From the NCBI GenBank assembly GCA_036785325.1, contig JAXIVH010000010.1, positions 4,957,198-5,021,197 of the forward strand: a stretch of 64,000 bases of DNA. Reading direction: 5' to 3'. A program made the position numbers and the translations under genes. Positions 1 to 10,340 of this stretch are shown in pieces. The notes under the pieces are model-generated. The model had not been told where the DNA came from. It saw only the letters and a program-made list of their open reading frames with translations, and did no database searches. This DNA comes from Urophycis tenuis. Lineage: Eukaryota; Chordata; Actinopteri; Gadiformes; Phycidae. Within the stretch, counting starts at the first letter, position 1. Every line of letters starts with the position of its first letter.

Positions 1-467
1 ACACGGGCTGCAACAACATTCAGTTGGCCAATCAGCGACCGCCTTCACGTCGTTGCTTTGGAGATGTCTTAGTGAATATTAAAAATAGTTATGCTGTTTT
101 GGAATGAGTTTCGAATGATCACAACGCAAGGCGTCTCTACTTCAATTACAATTGCACCGTCCGATAATGATGTCATATCCTTCACTTCCATAATAGGGCA
201 CCTGGGATTGGCGCGACCCGACTGGCTGAATACTCGTCCAATCGGCCGCAAGTCAGGTTGACTTGACGATGGCCCTCAAAATACACAGCCGATGGCGTGA
301 CGAGCAAAGTGAACATGGACTGGCTGTGCCTGGCATACGGAATATTGACGCACTCCTACATAACAATACATCGCCGAGGACTCTCTGCAGCGGTTAAAAT
401 ACAGGCGAGGTATTAAAAATAGACGCCTTCGCTCTGTCAGTTACACAGGTTGCATGCAGGCCGACAT

Positions 468-502
468 AAAAAAAAAAAAAAAAAAAGAAAAGAAAAAAAA
501 AA
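468..502. repeat. Poly-A rich tract
   Basis: About 35 bp of nearly pure A with two G interruptions. It could be a retroposon tail, but no element body is recognisable next to it. Confidence 0.8.
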
Positions 503-839
503 GCTTTCAATGGCCTCTTATATGGCGTGGAGACGGGCTTCTTATGGATATTGCTTCTTGATTTGCCTGAAGTGAACGCCGGCCCTCCACCTACATTTCT
601 GTGAGAGCAATCGTTGCCGAGTGAAGGCCAGCGCTGGCTTGGTCCTCTCCCCCCTCCTCGTGCACACGCGCCTACCGAAATAAAACATGCGCATTCACGA
701 CGGCGGCGTGCGCAGCACCCAACACAGATTCAGCCGGCCGATCGTGACGCGGAGGTGGGCAGGCTCGGTGAGTGAGTGAAATACAAAAGACGCCTGCATC
801 CCACTCGTTCCCGCATCCATCACAGCAAATCAAGATTCA

Positions 840-857
840 CCCCCCCCCCCCCCCCCC
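840..857. repeat. C18 homopolymer
   Basis: Uninterrupted run of C on the plus strand, followed by a small GCC cluster around 881-895. Confidence 0.9.
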
Positions 858-1239
858 AAGGAAGGACTCTCAGAGCTACGCCGCCGCCGCCGCGCCCCGC
901 GTCAGCCGCAGAGTTATCACTAATGCCCGGGAGTTCTGTGCACTTTTTTATTAAATCCCGCCTTGCTTTTTGCCCGGAGAAATTGAATTACAAAAGAAAC
1001 TTGATGGAAAGTCACCTTTTTGGTGTCGTTTGGGGGGAAAGGTGCTCTATTTAAAAAAAAAAAATAAATAAAAAAGAAGAAGAAAAAGTCCACGGCGTTT
1101 AAAAACGTTGGGGACACACGTGGAGGAAAACACTGCTGTTGAAAACGGATGGATCATGATGAAGTTGTACGATAAATACATTATAGTAATAGGAATAGCC
1201 ACATGATATGATGAAAAATGGGCATTATATATTCCCCAA

Positions 1240-1313
1240 CAAAACACACACACAGAAACACACACCTACCCACACCCACACACACACACACACACCCACA
1301 CCCACACACACAC

Positions 1314-1362
<49 letters not shown>

Positions 1363-1515
1363 CACACACACACACCCCAACACACACACACACACACACA
1401 CCACACACACCCCACACACATCCCCAACACACACACACACCCCAATACACACATACACACACACACACCCCACACACACCCCAAAACACACACACCCCAA
1501 CACACACAGCTGCAC

Positions 1516-1573
<58 letters not shown>

Positions 1574-1580
1574 CCCAACA

Positions 1581-1640
<60 letters not shown>

Positions 1641-1740
1641 CAACACACACCCATCACACACACACACCCCAACACACACACACACACACACCCCAACACA
1701 CACCCACACACACACACACACACACAGCTGCACACGTGCA
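1240..1740. repeat. Compound (CA)n array, about 500 bp
   Basis: Blocks of CA repeats are broken by CCCCAA motifs near 1376, 1436, 1495, 1574, 1638, 1667 and 1691, so the array has a loose second-order structure. It ends with duplicated AGCTGCACAC motifs near 1508 and 1727. Reading frames through it are translated repeat. Confidence 0.95.
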
Positions 1741-1887
1741 CACGGGATGCAAACCCAAGTGCATCAGACACAATGTGGCACAAGTGGCCGTGCCGTGCCG
1801 GGCCGGGCCGGGCCTTGCTGATGGCCTCTGATAGAGCGCTGCAGTCGCTGATAAAGAGAACTCTGGTGCTCCAGACGCCTTGCGGGC

Positions 1888-1952
1888 CACCGCCTCCCCC
1901 CCCCCACCCCCCCACCCCCCCCACCCCCCCACCTCCACCCCTCTTCCCCGCG
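1888..1952. repeat. C-rich (CCCCCCCA)n-like tract
   Basis: C runs of 7-9 bases separated by single A residues, then CCTCCACCCC. The minus strand is G-rich and could fold as a G-quadruplex. Confidence 0.85.
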
Positions 1953-2084
1953 TGTCTCTCTCTGATGCAAAGCTCTGCTGCTTACACAGTCTGCTGCACT
2001 CACAGCGGCTGCGGCTTAGCCGGTCAAAGGTAGCGAGGGGGAACAGGGAACGCTGGGAAGGTTTGAGGGGGGAGAGAACGTGGA

Positions 2085-2101
2085 GGGGGGGGGGGGGGGG
2101 G
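2085..2101. repeat. G17 homopolymer
   Basis: Uninterrupted G run in a purine-rich stretch (2036-2130). Confidence 0.9.
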
Positions 2102-2266
2102 CAGGGGCGGGGGAGACCGAGAGGGACAGATTTAACACGTTGAGAAATGCCTATGAGGAGGGGAAGAAAAAATGCGTAACGCACAAAGGGAACGGGACGG
2201 GGTATTTATGTGGGGTGCGGGGGGTGCGATTATAAGGGTGATGTTAAGGAGATGCAGGGCAGCGAT

Positions 2267-2305
2267 GGGGGGGGTGGGGGGAGGGGGGGGGGGGGGGGGG
2301 GGGGG
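2267..2305. repeat. G-rich tract with G23 run
   Basis: GGGGGGGG-T-GGGGGG-A, then an uninterrupted G run at 2283-2305. Confidence 0.9.
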
Positions 2306-2451
2306 CTGCCGGCGGTCTTCCCGCCTGTGTCTCCGTGGGCCTGTCTGTCACTTGGTCTGAGACACTATCTGTGTGGCTGTCAGTCCCATGTAATGGCCCC
2401 AGACATTCGGCTCCAGCACAGGCATTTGAATTTGATCTGCAGACCACCCCG

Positions 2452-2473
2452 CCCCCCCCCCCCCCCCCCCCCC
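2452..2473. repeat. C22 homopolymer
   Basis: Uninterrupted C run on the plus strand. Confidence 0.9.
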
Positions 2474-3681
2474 AGACTGAACCGCCTAGATAATACACCA
2501 GGATACATCAGAGGCTGTGTTAGGAATTCTTTATTGCCGGCCGAAGTGGCCGACCAACGTGGGAAAAATCACAGAAAAAAAAAGCCTGAAATGTGATTTA
2601 TTGGACACGCGATTGATTCCGCAATGCTCTGCAGCGGTTTGAAACGTTTCAATACGTACGACAAAAAGAAAAGTATATATATATTTATATATGCAAAGAG
2701 AGAAGGAAAGGGCAAGACAAATAAGCGTGTCAAAGATTGATGGACGACTGTGTCTGCCAGCCGGGCACAGAGCTATTACAACATCCCCAAAGAGAGATCT
2801 GCAGAACTCGATTCACTCGAGCTTCGTCGCAGCCAAGAGAGGCTGTTGTCTCACAGATACGGAGTTGTTGTCTGCGTGACCTTTTGTCACGCCGGCGCCA
2901 TGCACGTTACGCTTAGGGTGTAGCGGTGAGCACCGATCGCTGCCAATCGATGACCTGATCTATTTTGCGGTCTGCAAACGAGGCAGTCGATTGGACGTCT
3001 ATTCAGTTAGCGCAACGGTGGACTTCGAAATGGACGCAGTGTCTTTATTGGGTGAGAACGTCCACTTTAGCAACTTTCACAGGAGTCTTTGCAGATGTTG
3101 CCACACATCACTCGACATCTTCAGACGTGGTTACAATGGGCGTCCTTTCAAACAAGAAGGAGCCGGCTGTTGGAGTTATTTTGTCCTCACTCATTGCATC
3201 TTCCAAGTTCAACTCTATTTTATACATGAAATAGAGTTAACCTTGAAGGCACTTCAGAGAAACATTAAAAAAAAAAGGAGTTAAAAAAGAAGGCGTCTAC
3301 CCAGAAGAGAGGACATGAATCCCTGTAGGTCTACAAAGAGGAGTAGGAGGCAGTGGGGTGGCTATAGTGAGACAAGAGGCAGACAAGAGGGTAGGAAGGG
3401 AGCGAGGATGGAACGAAGGAGGGATGTCCTGCTCCATGTGTTCTCTGGCTGCATTAGATCTCCCTCTCTCCCCCCACTCTCCCTCTCTCCCTCTCTCTGT
3501 CTAACATACCCACCTGCTCCTTGGGGCTAAAAATACACTCACATTGAAACATTGTGCGATATCTTTTTCAGACACTAACACAGCTGTGTTTCCTGGATGG
3601 ATACATCACTCCAAAAAATGCATCCATATCATTTAAGTATTCATGTATTCAGCTGGTTCTTTCTTTTGCCATTTGTGATCA

Positions 3682-3824
3682 CCCCCCCCCCCCCCCCACA
3701 CACACACACACACACACGCACACAAACACGCGCGCGCACACGCACACACACACGCACACACACACTCACACACACACACACACAGACGCACACACACACA
3801 CACACACGCACGCACGCACACACG

Positions 3825-3895
<71 letters not shown>

Positions 3896-3933
3896 GCCCA
3901 CACACACACACACACACACACACTGCAGCCCAC
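3682..3933. repeat. C16 plus (CA)n/(CGCA)n array
   Basis: A C16 run passes directly into CA repeats with CG-containing variants (CACGCGCGCG near 3727, CGCACGCACGCA near 3805). It ends with two copies of a CACACTGCAGCCCACAC motif about 32 bp apart. Alternating purine-pyrimidine sequence with CG steps favours Z-DNA. Confidence 0.95.
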
Positions 3934-4654
3934 ACGTTCCTTTCTTCTGTGTGTTCCTGGTATGAGGGTAGTGGGACATTGAAGGTGAACAACATTACTG
4001 ACACTAAGTCCAAGCTGATGTCAACCCATATCATATTTATATCATGACGGCCATACATTTTCATCTCCAATGCATAAATGCACATATTTTGTGAGAAAGC
4101 AAAACCTTGTGTGTAACTGATGGGAAATAGGCCACAGTGTACTACGGGCAGAGCCATGAAAAAAAAAAAACGAAAACATTTTTCCCATAGAACCACAGTA
4201 GTCAAAGCTATGCCCTGGCATCTTTGTTTGTTCGACCATGCGAATCTACCCAGGTATATACTTATGGAATTAAAGACAGTGCGGGCCGAACGATCCCGCT
4301 TTCCCTTGTCAGAACGTCAGGAGAGGCGAGATCTTACGAGAGCTTTGTACCAGAAACGCATCACGCGGAGAACGTCGCGTAATGAATGCCACGGACTGCA
4401 CCCCAGACAGCACAACATGCTAGCGTAATTATCATGGAAGCATGTTGTTGTGCTCTGCTGACTGCTGGCCTGTCAGGAACACGTGACACGCCTATTACAG
4501 TTCCTCTCGCGTGTCTCAGACAGGGCCTGTATTCGCCGACGACGTATCTGCCCTCTAATCACGCTTCGGACCCCCCGCTGTGTAGAGCCACTCGTTGTCA
4601 TGGAAGCAATCAAGGAAAACCAACTGCCGACGTTAGGGAAGTCCCTAAACCTTT

Positions 4655-4838
4655 GAATCCTTGTCTTTTAAATAAATATGTCATCAATAAAAACAACTTC
4701 ATAAATATAAGTACCACTAATGACTAGTACTTAACATTTGGGAACCCCCTAATCCCCCGAATCCTTGTCTTTTGAATAAATATGTCATCAGTAAAAAAAC
4801 AATGTCATGAATATAAGTACTATTAATGAATAGTACTT
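4655..4838. repeat. Imperfect tandem duplication, period 104 bp, with palindromic ends
   Basis: Two copies begin GAATCCTTGTCTTTT at 4655 and 4759. Both run through an AAATAAATATGTCATCA-like segment and end in a TAGTACTT palindrome half. In the second copy the arms AAGTACTA/TAGTACTT form a perfect 8-bp hairpin around a short AT spacer. The copies differ at several bases, so the duplication is not recent. No coding is seen. Confidence 0.85.
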
Positions 4839-5236
4839 TTTCCTGGTATCAGTCACCCTCCCAACCCCATGTATATTTCAGCAGCTTGACAGCTCATTCC
4901 ACGACCGGCTTATGTGACCACACTCAGGGTGCCAAGATGTCTGTCTCGCCGATCAAGCCTGCTTGATGAATTGATGCTGATGAATTACTTTCTCAAGTCA
5001 ACTGCTGGCAGTGACCAAATCTCCCTCCTGCATCTCTTGTTTTTCCTCACTGCCCCCATTCTTACATTGAGCAAAATGTGTTCAGAGCACAGAGCAGGAG
5101 CTGTATATTAACCGCTTATTATTCTCATACAAGAGCGACTTTCCTTTGTCATCATATGCGATGAAAACTATTTTTTCTTCACGTTAACACAGCAATATTC
5201 TGAATCGCGCATGCAAGCACAATGGAGCCCTGCTTC

Positions 5237-6002
5237 TAGGGCTGGGCAACAATTATTACATATTATAATTCATCGTCTTTGAAAGGTTATGTATAGTCAT
5301 GACTCAAAGATATCGACTTATTGTGATTCCCAGTTTTATAGACTTCATTAATTGAGGATAATTATATTATATTATATGGCTTAAGTGATCAAAATGTGCG
5401 GTATGGTACAGAGAAAGGAAAACCTTTACATTTTCTTATACCTCAATCTGACTACAAGCTAGAAATAACTAAACACCTAGACTGAATAAAATACCATTCT
5501 AAACTATACTTTAGAATGGTATTTGGAATTCATAAGCATATTGAGATATTTATAGATGTCATGCGAAATGTCATGTGATTATTGTGGTATTGCCTATACC
5601 CCATTTCATTATTGCCTATAGCCCTACGGTCTTCTGACCCTGAATGGAAGTTTGTGTTTGCTAACTCCCATTAAAATGCTGCAGAAGTATGCCACACACA
5701 GCCGCCTGAGAGTTTGATGGATTAATCAGCTAGTGACAAAATTAACCAGAAAATTTGGCAATGCGCTTGTATTAATTTATCACCCAGGTAAAATTTCTGT
5801 CCGAAAAAAAAACAAGCTTGTCTAACTGCCCTCCATGAAGAAGTGACAAGAAAACCAGATGCATTTCGCCTTGATAAAAAACCCCATAATTTCATCATTA
5901 TTTGTTCAATTGTCCATCAAACAAAAAGCCTAATATGTATACAATACTTGCATATTGAGACAGGTAATATGTATCCAATTTTATTCTCCATGCTCAGCCC
6001 TA
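5237..6002. mobile_element. Possible non-autonomous DNA transposon with short terminal inverted repeats
   Basis: The left end starts TAGGGCTGGGCA (5237). The right end, reversed, starts TAGGGCTGAGCA (6002), which is 11 of 12 identical in inverted orientation, 766 bp apart. The interior is AT-rich and non-coding and contains a perfect 15-bp-arm hairpin at 5489-5524. TAGGGCTGGGC-type ends are common in fish DNA transposons. I could not find a clear target-site duplication, so the exact borders and the family (hAT-like or other) are uncertain. Confidence 0.4.
5489..5524. repeat. Perfect 15-bp inverted repeat (hairpin)
   Basis: Arms AAATACCATTCTAAA (5489-5503) and TTTAGAATGGTATTT (5510-5524) are exact reverse complements separated by six bases. 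The hairpin sits inside the possible transposon at 5237-6002. Confidence 0.9.
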
Positions 6003-6356
6003 ACAACAAAGGAAACCTTTTGTTTTGAGGTCTGTGCATAGAGAGGCAAATTCAGTTAAGTAGCATATCTCCTTCTCGCCCCTGGTCAAATTCAAACAGG
6101 CCATTATTTCCCAAGAAGAACATGAGTTAGGTCTTCTAAATCAACAAGGTAGCGTGTTGCAGCGCCGCACTGAAATTGCTGGCTTTGTGTTGTTTCTCAG
6201 ATTGAGTGAGATTTAATCTATACCAGCAACAACCAGAACAAGCTAAATGTGTTCATTTGTATCCAGGGTGGGGACATGTCCCTTCAGCAGCAACCAGGCA
6301 AACACTATATTACGCTATATATCATCATTATTCTACTATAATATTAATATGCTGAT

Positions 6357-6395
6357 ATATACACACATGCACACAAACACACACGCACGCACACA

Positions 6396-6439
<44 letters not shown>

Positions 6440-6518
6440 CACACACACGCACGCACACACACACACACACACACACGCACACACACACGCACACGCACCC
6501 ACACACGCGCACACACAC
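6357..6518. repeat. (CA)n/(CGCA)n array
   Basis: CA repeats with a central block of about a dozen GCAC units (6384-6440), then mixed CA/CGCA. Confidence 0.95.
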
Positions 6519-6848
6519 CTTTCTATCAACCATCAGCTGAACCATGCCACAGTGGCTGATTCTCGATCATCTCAGTCAGCTACTCGTCCCGGTTCCTCCA
6601 GGAGAAAGCGGGATGGGAAACAGGTTGTCTGGGGAAATGAATAGACATGGGGTTGCCCAAAAAAAAAACACACCCAATGTCTACGGAAGATCTTATACTA
6701 TTTTGTCAAATTCGAACTGTGTATGCCAGCGATGTAGTTCACCTCCAAAGTTCTCCTGCCCGCTCCAATCGCATAATAAATATATTGAGGCCACCCGACA
6801 ATGAGGGGTGGCATAGGGAAGAAGCAATGGGATAACAACTTAATCATT

Positions 6849-6849
6849 G

Positions 6850-6890
<41 letters not shown>

Positions 6891-6981
6891 TTCCCTTTGT
6901 TTTTCTCTGTCTATTTCTCGTTCTCTCTCTCTCTGTCTTCCTCTTTGTCTCACTCTGTGTCTATTTCTCGTTCTCTCGTTC

Positions 6982-7014
<33 letters not shown>

Positions 7015-7016
7015 TG
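6849..7016. repeat. Interrupted (CT)n array
   Basis: Pure CT at 6851-6887, then a degenerate TCTCTGTCT / TTCTCGTTCTC pattern. GTCTATTTCTCGTTCTCTC is duplicated near 6908 and 6958. Confidence 0.9.
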
Positions 7017-7110
7017 CCCTCCCCTGCTGCCCTCTCCTATGCTATTTATCGCTGTCTCTTACAGGCTGTAGGCAGCTGTCATGGTGACCTATACGATGTG
7101 ATCACCTTTC

Positions 7111-7204
7111 TACCGCCCCCATCCCACCCCCACCCCCACCCCCACCCCCTCCTCAGTAGGGCCATGAAAAGCCTCTCTCTCTCAAAAAAAAAAAAAAAAA
7201 AAAC
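7111..7204. repeat. (CCCCCA)n then poly-A
   Basis: Hexamer CCCACC repeats at about 7117-7150, a CT run, then about 19 A at 7184-7203. The tract lies about 160 bp inside intron 2, downstream of the exon 2 donor. Confidence 0.85.
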
Positions 7205-7360
7205 AGACCGAGAAACAGGGAGCATGTGTGCAGGTGTCACCGTGACAAACAAAGGGAAGCAGGCGGCATGATGATGCAGGGGATGTGAGGAGAAGGACGG
7301 CAGCCTCACAGGGGAGAGGGCGTGAGGACATGAGCTTTGTGACTGAGCGCTCGTTCTTAC

Positions 7361-7425
7361 CCCGTTGACCGGGTAGGTTTTCCATCCAAGCTCTCCGATC
7401 ACTGAGGTGGTGTCCAGCAGCACCA
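7361..7425 (-). CDS. epha6: epha6 coding exon 2 (start of ephrin-binding domain)
   Basis: On the minus strand a pyrimidine-rich acceptor (ccccttccag) precedes 65 bp. These encode a split Val, Val, then LLDTTSVIGELGWKTYPVNG, followed by the donor GGG|gtaaga. Eph receptor genes have a short second coding exon of this size, with incoming phase 1 and outgoing phase 0. The LLD-x-x-x-x-x-GELGW-x-x-x-P-x-x-G pattern is the conserved first strand of the Eph globular ligand-binding domain. KTYPxNG together with LLDTT points to EPHA6 rather than EPHA3/4/5/7, which read LLDSK/LLDSR. The product is a membrane receptor tyrosine kinase that binds GPI-anchored ephrin-A ligands in axon guidance and tissue patterning. 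Exon 3, which would begin Trp-Asp, is not between this exon and position 1, so the gene continues beyond the left edge. No frame damage is seen. Confidence 0.93.
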
Positions 7426-7467
7426 CTGGAAGGGGAAACAGAGGAGAGAGAGAAATGAGATCATCTC

Positions 7468-7469
7468 CC

Positions 7470-7504
<35 letters not shown>

Positions 7505-7549
7505 TAGACAGACAGACAGACAGAAAGACAGACAGACAGACAGACAGAC
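7468..7549. repeat. (CAGA)n tetranucleotide array
   Basis: About 20 CAGA units with two variants (TAGA, AAGA). It lies about 45 bp upstream of the exon 2 acceptor on the transcribed strand, where it reads (TCTG)n and so extends the pyrimidine-rich region before the exon. Confidence 0.95.
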
Positions 7550-8454
7550 CGAGACTCACGTCGTCAGGCTTGTTTGTACACATGCAAGGCTCTCCATAAA
7601 TAATATCCAAATTAAAGATGTAATGGGGGGGGGGGGGGGGTTGTGTTGTTATTGCTGTATAGACAGCACCAATGTCCTCCCAGAAAGGTCCATAGCTGCC
7701 TATTCGAGAGTGATCAAAAGAAATTCATCGTGACAAAATGTGTTTTTTTTTTTCTCTCCATATATTCCATTTATTTTCTATCTCACCTCCAGACGCAGAA
7801 GGTTTGCTATTCATTCATCATCTTCCAAAGGTGAGAAAAGATTATGAATATGTCAAGCCTAAGAAGTCATCGTTTAACTAAAAGTGAGAAAGTGGAAAAA
7901 ATTTAAAAGAAAAAAAAAAAAGTCACACAGACATAGTCACACATACGTTTTGTCATTACTATAGAGATTAAAAGGAGAGCAATATCCCCAAGCCTGAAAC
8001 TAAATGTTATAAATGAAGCGCAATCCGGTCACCTTATCACTCATTATACCAGACAAAGTGCGGTGTTAGTCACACGGACACTATCTGTCACTTCACTTGC
8101 ACATTAAGGGTAACAAACGCACCACGGGGACAAAAGCATTTCCGCATTCACCGGTGACATGACTGAGCCAGAGGAAGCCGTCCATATAACCCTTTCTCCA
8201 GGTACGGTCGTCATGTTAATATAAGCAGCTCAGGAGCCCTCCTCTTCTCTCCTCCTCCCGGGGGCCTTGGGCCTGGCTCCCTGAGCTGGGTCTGCCTCAG
8301 GGTCACTCCCCCCCCCCCCACCAACAGTCGGTCGTACCTGGTACACTTCCAAAGGAGTGCTACCCTTTGCTCATCGATTATGGCCATCGGTGACGATGAG
8401 AACATAGACTGACAAGTAAATTGAGTGCTTGGCCTTAAGGCTCTGCTTTCTTTT

Positions 8455-9174
8455 CCCCACCACCACCACCACCACCATCATCACCACCACCCCCACCACC
8501 ATCATCATTACCATCATCACCACCACCACCCCCACCACCATCATCACCACCACCACCACCACCACCACCACCATCATCACCACCACCCCCACCACCATCA
8601 TCATTACCATCATCACCACCACCACCACCATAACCGCCACCATCATCACCACCACCACCACCAGCACCACCACCACCACCGCCACCACCATCACCGCCAC
8701 CATCATCACCGCCACCACCAGCACCACCACCACCACCACCATCATCACCACCACCACCACCACCACCATCATCACCACCACCCCCACCACCATCATCATT
8801 ACCATCATCACCACCACCACCACCATAACCGCCACCATCATCACCACCACCACCACCACCACCACCACCACCATCACCCCCACCACCATCACCACCACCA
8901 CACACTACCACCATCACCGCCACCATCATCACCGCCACCACCAGCACCACCGGCACCACCACCACCATCACCGCCACCACCATCATCACCATCCCCACCA
9001 CCTCCACCATCATCACCAACACCATTAGCACCACCACCACCACCACCACCACCACCATGACTGCCACCACCACCACCATCATTACCACCCCCACCCCCTC
9101 CATCATCACCACCACCATTAGCACCACCACCACCACCACCATCACCGACACCACCACCACCACCACCACCGCCT
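8455..9174. repeat. 720-bp (CAC)n/(CAT)n trinucleotide array
   Basis: Nearly uninterrupted CAC and CAT triplets within epha6 intron 1. It translates as poly-His, poly-Thr or Pro on one strand and poly-Val, poly-Gly or Met on the other. It has second-order structure: a CCCCC-ACCACC-ATCATCATTACC block recurs at 8490, 8586 and 8781, and a CATAACCGCC block at about 8629 and 8824, giving a 195-bp duplicated segment. Confidence 0.95.
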
Positions 9175-9316
9175 ACCTGGAGACCGACGCTGCCTCTAGG
9201 CAGTCTATGGAGATGTCTCTGTAAGTGTTGGAGGACTGACTTGCTCGCCATGTGTGCTGGGTGGACACACACACACGCCCAGCGGTTTCCTCCCTGCCAA
9301 CTCAAAGTGAGCTAAG

Positions 9317-9353
9317 CCAGCTATACGCCCTCAAAGTGAGGCCGTATAGCTGG
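9317..9353. repeat. Hairpin with 16-bp arms
   Basis: CCAGCTATACG (9317-9327) is the exact complement of CGTATAGCTGG (9343-9353). After one C/C mismatch the stem continues CCTC/GAGG around an AAAGT loop. CTCAAAGTGAG also occurs as a direct copy at 9301. Confidence 0.85.
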
Positions 9354-9697
9354 GACTTCTGCTTTGTCGCAGCCAACCTGGGGTCTGCGGTCGCCCGACC
9401 CCTCTTGCCGTGGTGCACCTACTTCTGAGTCGAACAAAGACCGTGGATTCCGCCACCAAGCCTGACCATCAATGTGAAGCCCACTATAGTTGGTACGTCT
9501 CAATCGCCCAGCACCCCCCCCTCACCCCAACATCCAGAGGAGCGCTTTCTGTTTGTTGGGTCCGGGGCGCCTAACCCCGCCCCTGTGTGTCCATGTGCTT
9601 GTTCGGTGTCTTGGTTTGATGCCCAGTGAGGGTGCGTGGGATCCTGAGCCGTGAGCTGCACACTGATGAGGAAGGTTCCTCCCCGGGCCCCAGCTCT

Positions 9698-9717
9698 GGG
9701 GGGGGGGGGGGGGGGGG
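9698..9717. repeat. G20 homopolymer
   Basis: Uninterrupted G run in intron 1. Confidence 0.9.
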
Positions 9718-10191
9718 CATCTGGGATAGCGTTGGGGTGAGTGCGAGGGTTAAATTGATTTTTCATTGCCTACCGTCCGGAAAGTCAGCTTGTTGTGTAA
9801 CGTCTTGTTCTTGTTTCGAGCACTCTAGGGGGCAACGGGAATGAATCATCACTGAGCATTTATGAATTAAAAAAGGATTTTTTTTCTAATTGTCCTTCAA
9901 TCAGCCTTTGAAATTGTTTGTATGAATTCCCTCTGTAGCGGAGTTGTAAATACCAGTCACTAATCTCTGCTAAAACACTGTAAACTATACTCTGTGGTCC
10001 ATTCTTATGCCAACGCACATTTAATTCATGGACATATCTCTATCAAAGAGTTGGCTGTTATTGGTGCTGAGAATAGAAGAGATATTGTGTTGGTGTCATT
10101 ATCCTTTGAAACTTTGTTAGAGTTCTTTAGTTCATTGTTAAATACTCCTCATATAGCCTGGCTGATTAAAAACCAACCTTTCAACAAGACT

Positions 10192-10193
<2 letters not shown>

Positions 10194-10224
<31 letters not shown>

Positions 10225-10276
10225 TATGTGTGTGTGTGCGTGTGTGTGTGTGTGTGTGTGTTTGTGTGTGCGTGCA

Positions 10277-10322
<46 letters not shown>

Positions 10323-10340
10323 TGTGTGTGTGTGTGTGCT
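10194..10340. repeat. Compound (TG)n-(GA)n-(TG)n array
   Basis: TG repeats, a GA block at 10296-10322, then TG again. Confidence 0.95.

Larger units (their letters stand above)
1..7360 (-). other. epha6 intron 2, partial (continues left of the window)
   Basis: This is everything left of the exon 2 donor. No exon 3 coding (Trp-Asp-x-Ile, the Tyr-Gln-Val-Cys-Asn-Val region) is found, so the intron exceeds 7.3 kb. Contents are C/G homopolymers at 840-857, 2085-2101, 2283-2305, 2452-2473 and 3682-3697, CA arrays at 1240, 3698 and 6357, a (CT)n array at 6850, a 104-bp-period duplication at 4655-4838, and a possible terminal-inverted-repeat element at 5237-6002. Stretches 1-460, 2480-3660, 3935-4650 and 4840-5236 are unique sequence in which I recognise nothing, apart from a 10-bp-arm hairpin at 3211-3238. 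Confidence 0.75.

Noticed and set aside
1181..1924. Long Cys-Val and His-Thr open frames across CA/TG arrays (also at 3633, 14481, 21377, 37243, 51749 and others)
   Set aside because: These are direct translations of dinucleotide repeats in every frame and strand. They have no splice context, domain or non-repeat sequence.
1..7360. Search for epha6 exon 3 on the minus strand
   Set aside because: No frame encodes the expected Trp-Asp start or the following conserved ligand-binding residues, so the exon is outside the window.
8371..9305. Poly-His, poly-Val/Met and Gly-Asp frames of up to 244 codons
   Set aside because: They are translation of the CAC/CAT trinucleotide array within epha6 intron 1.
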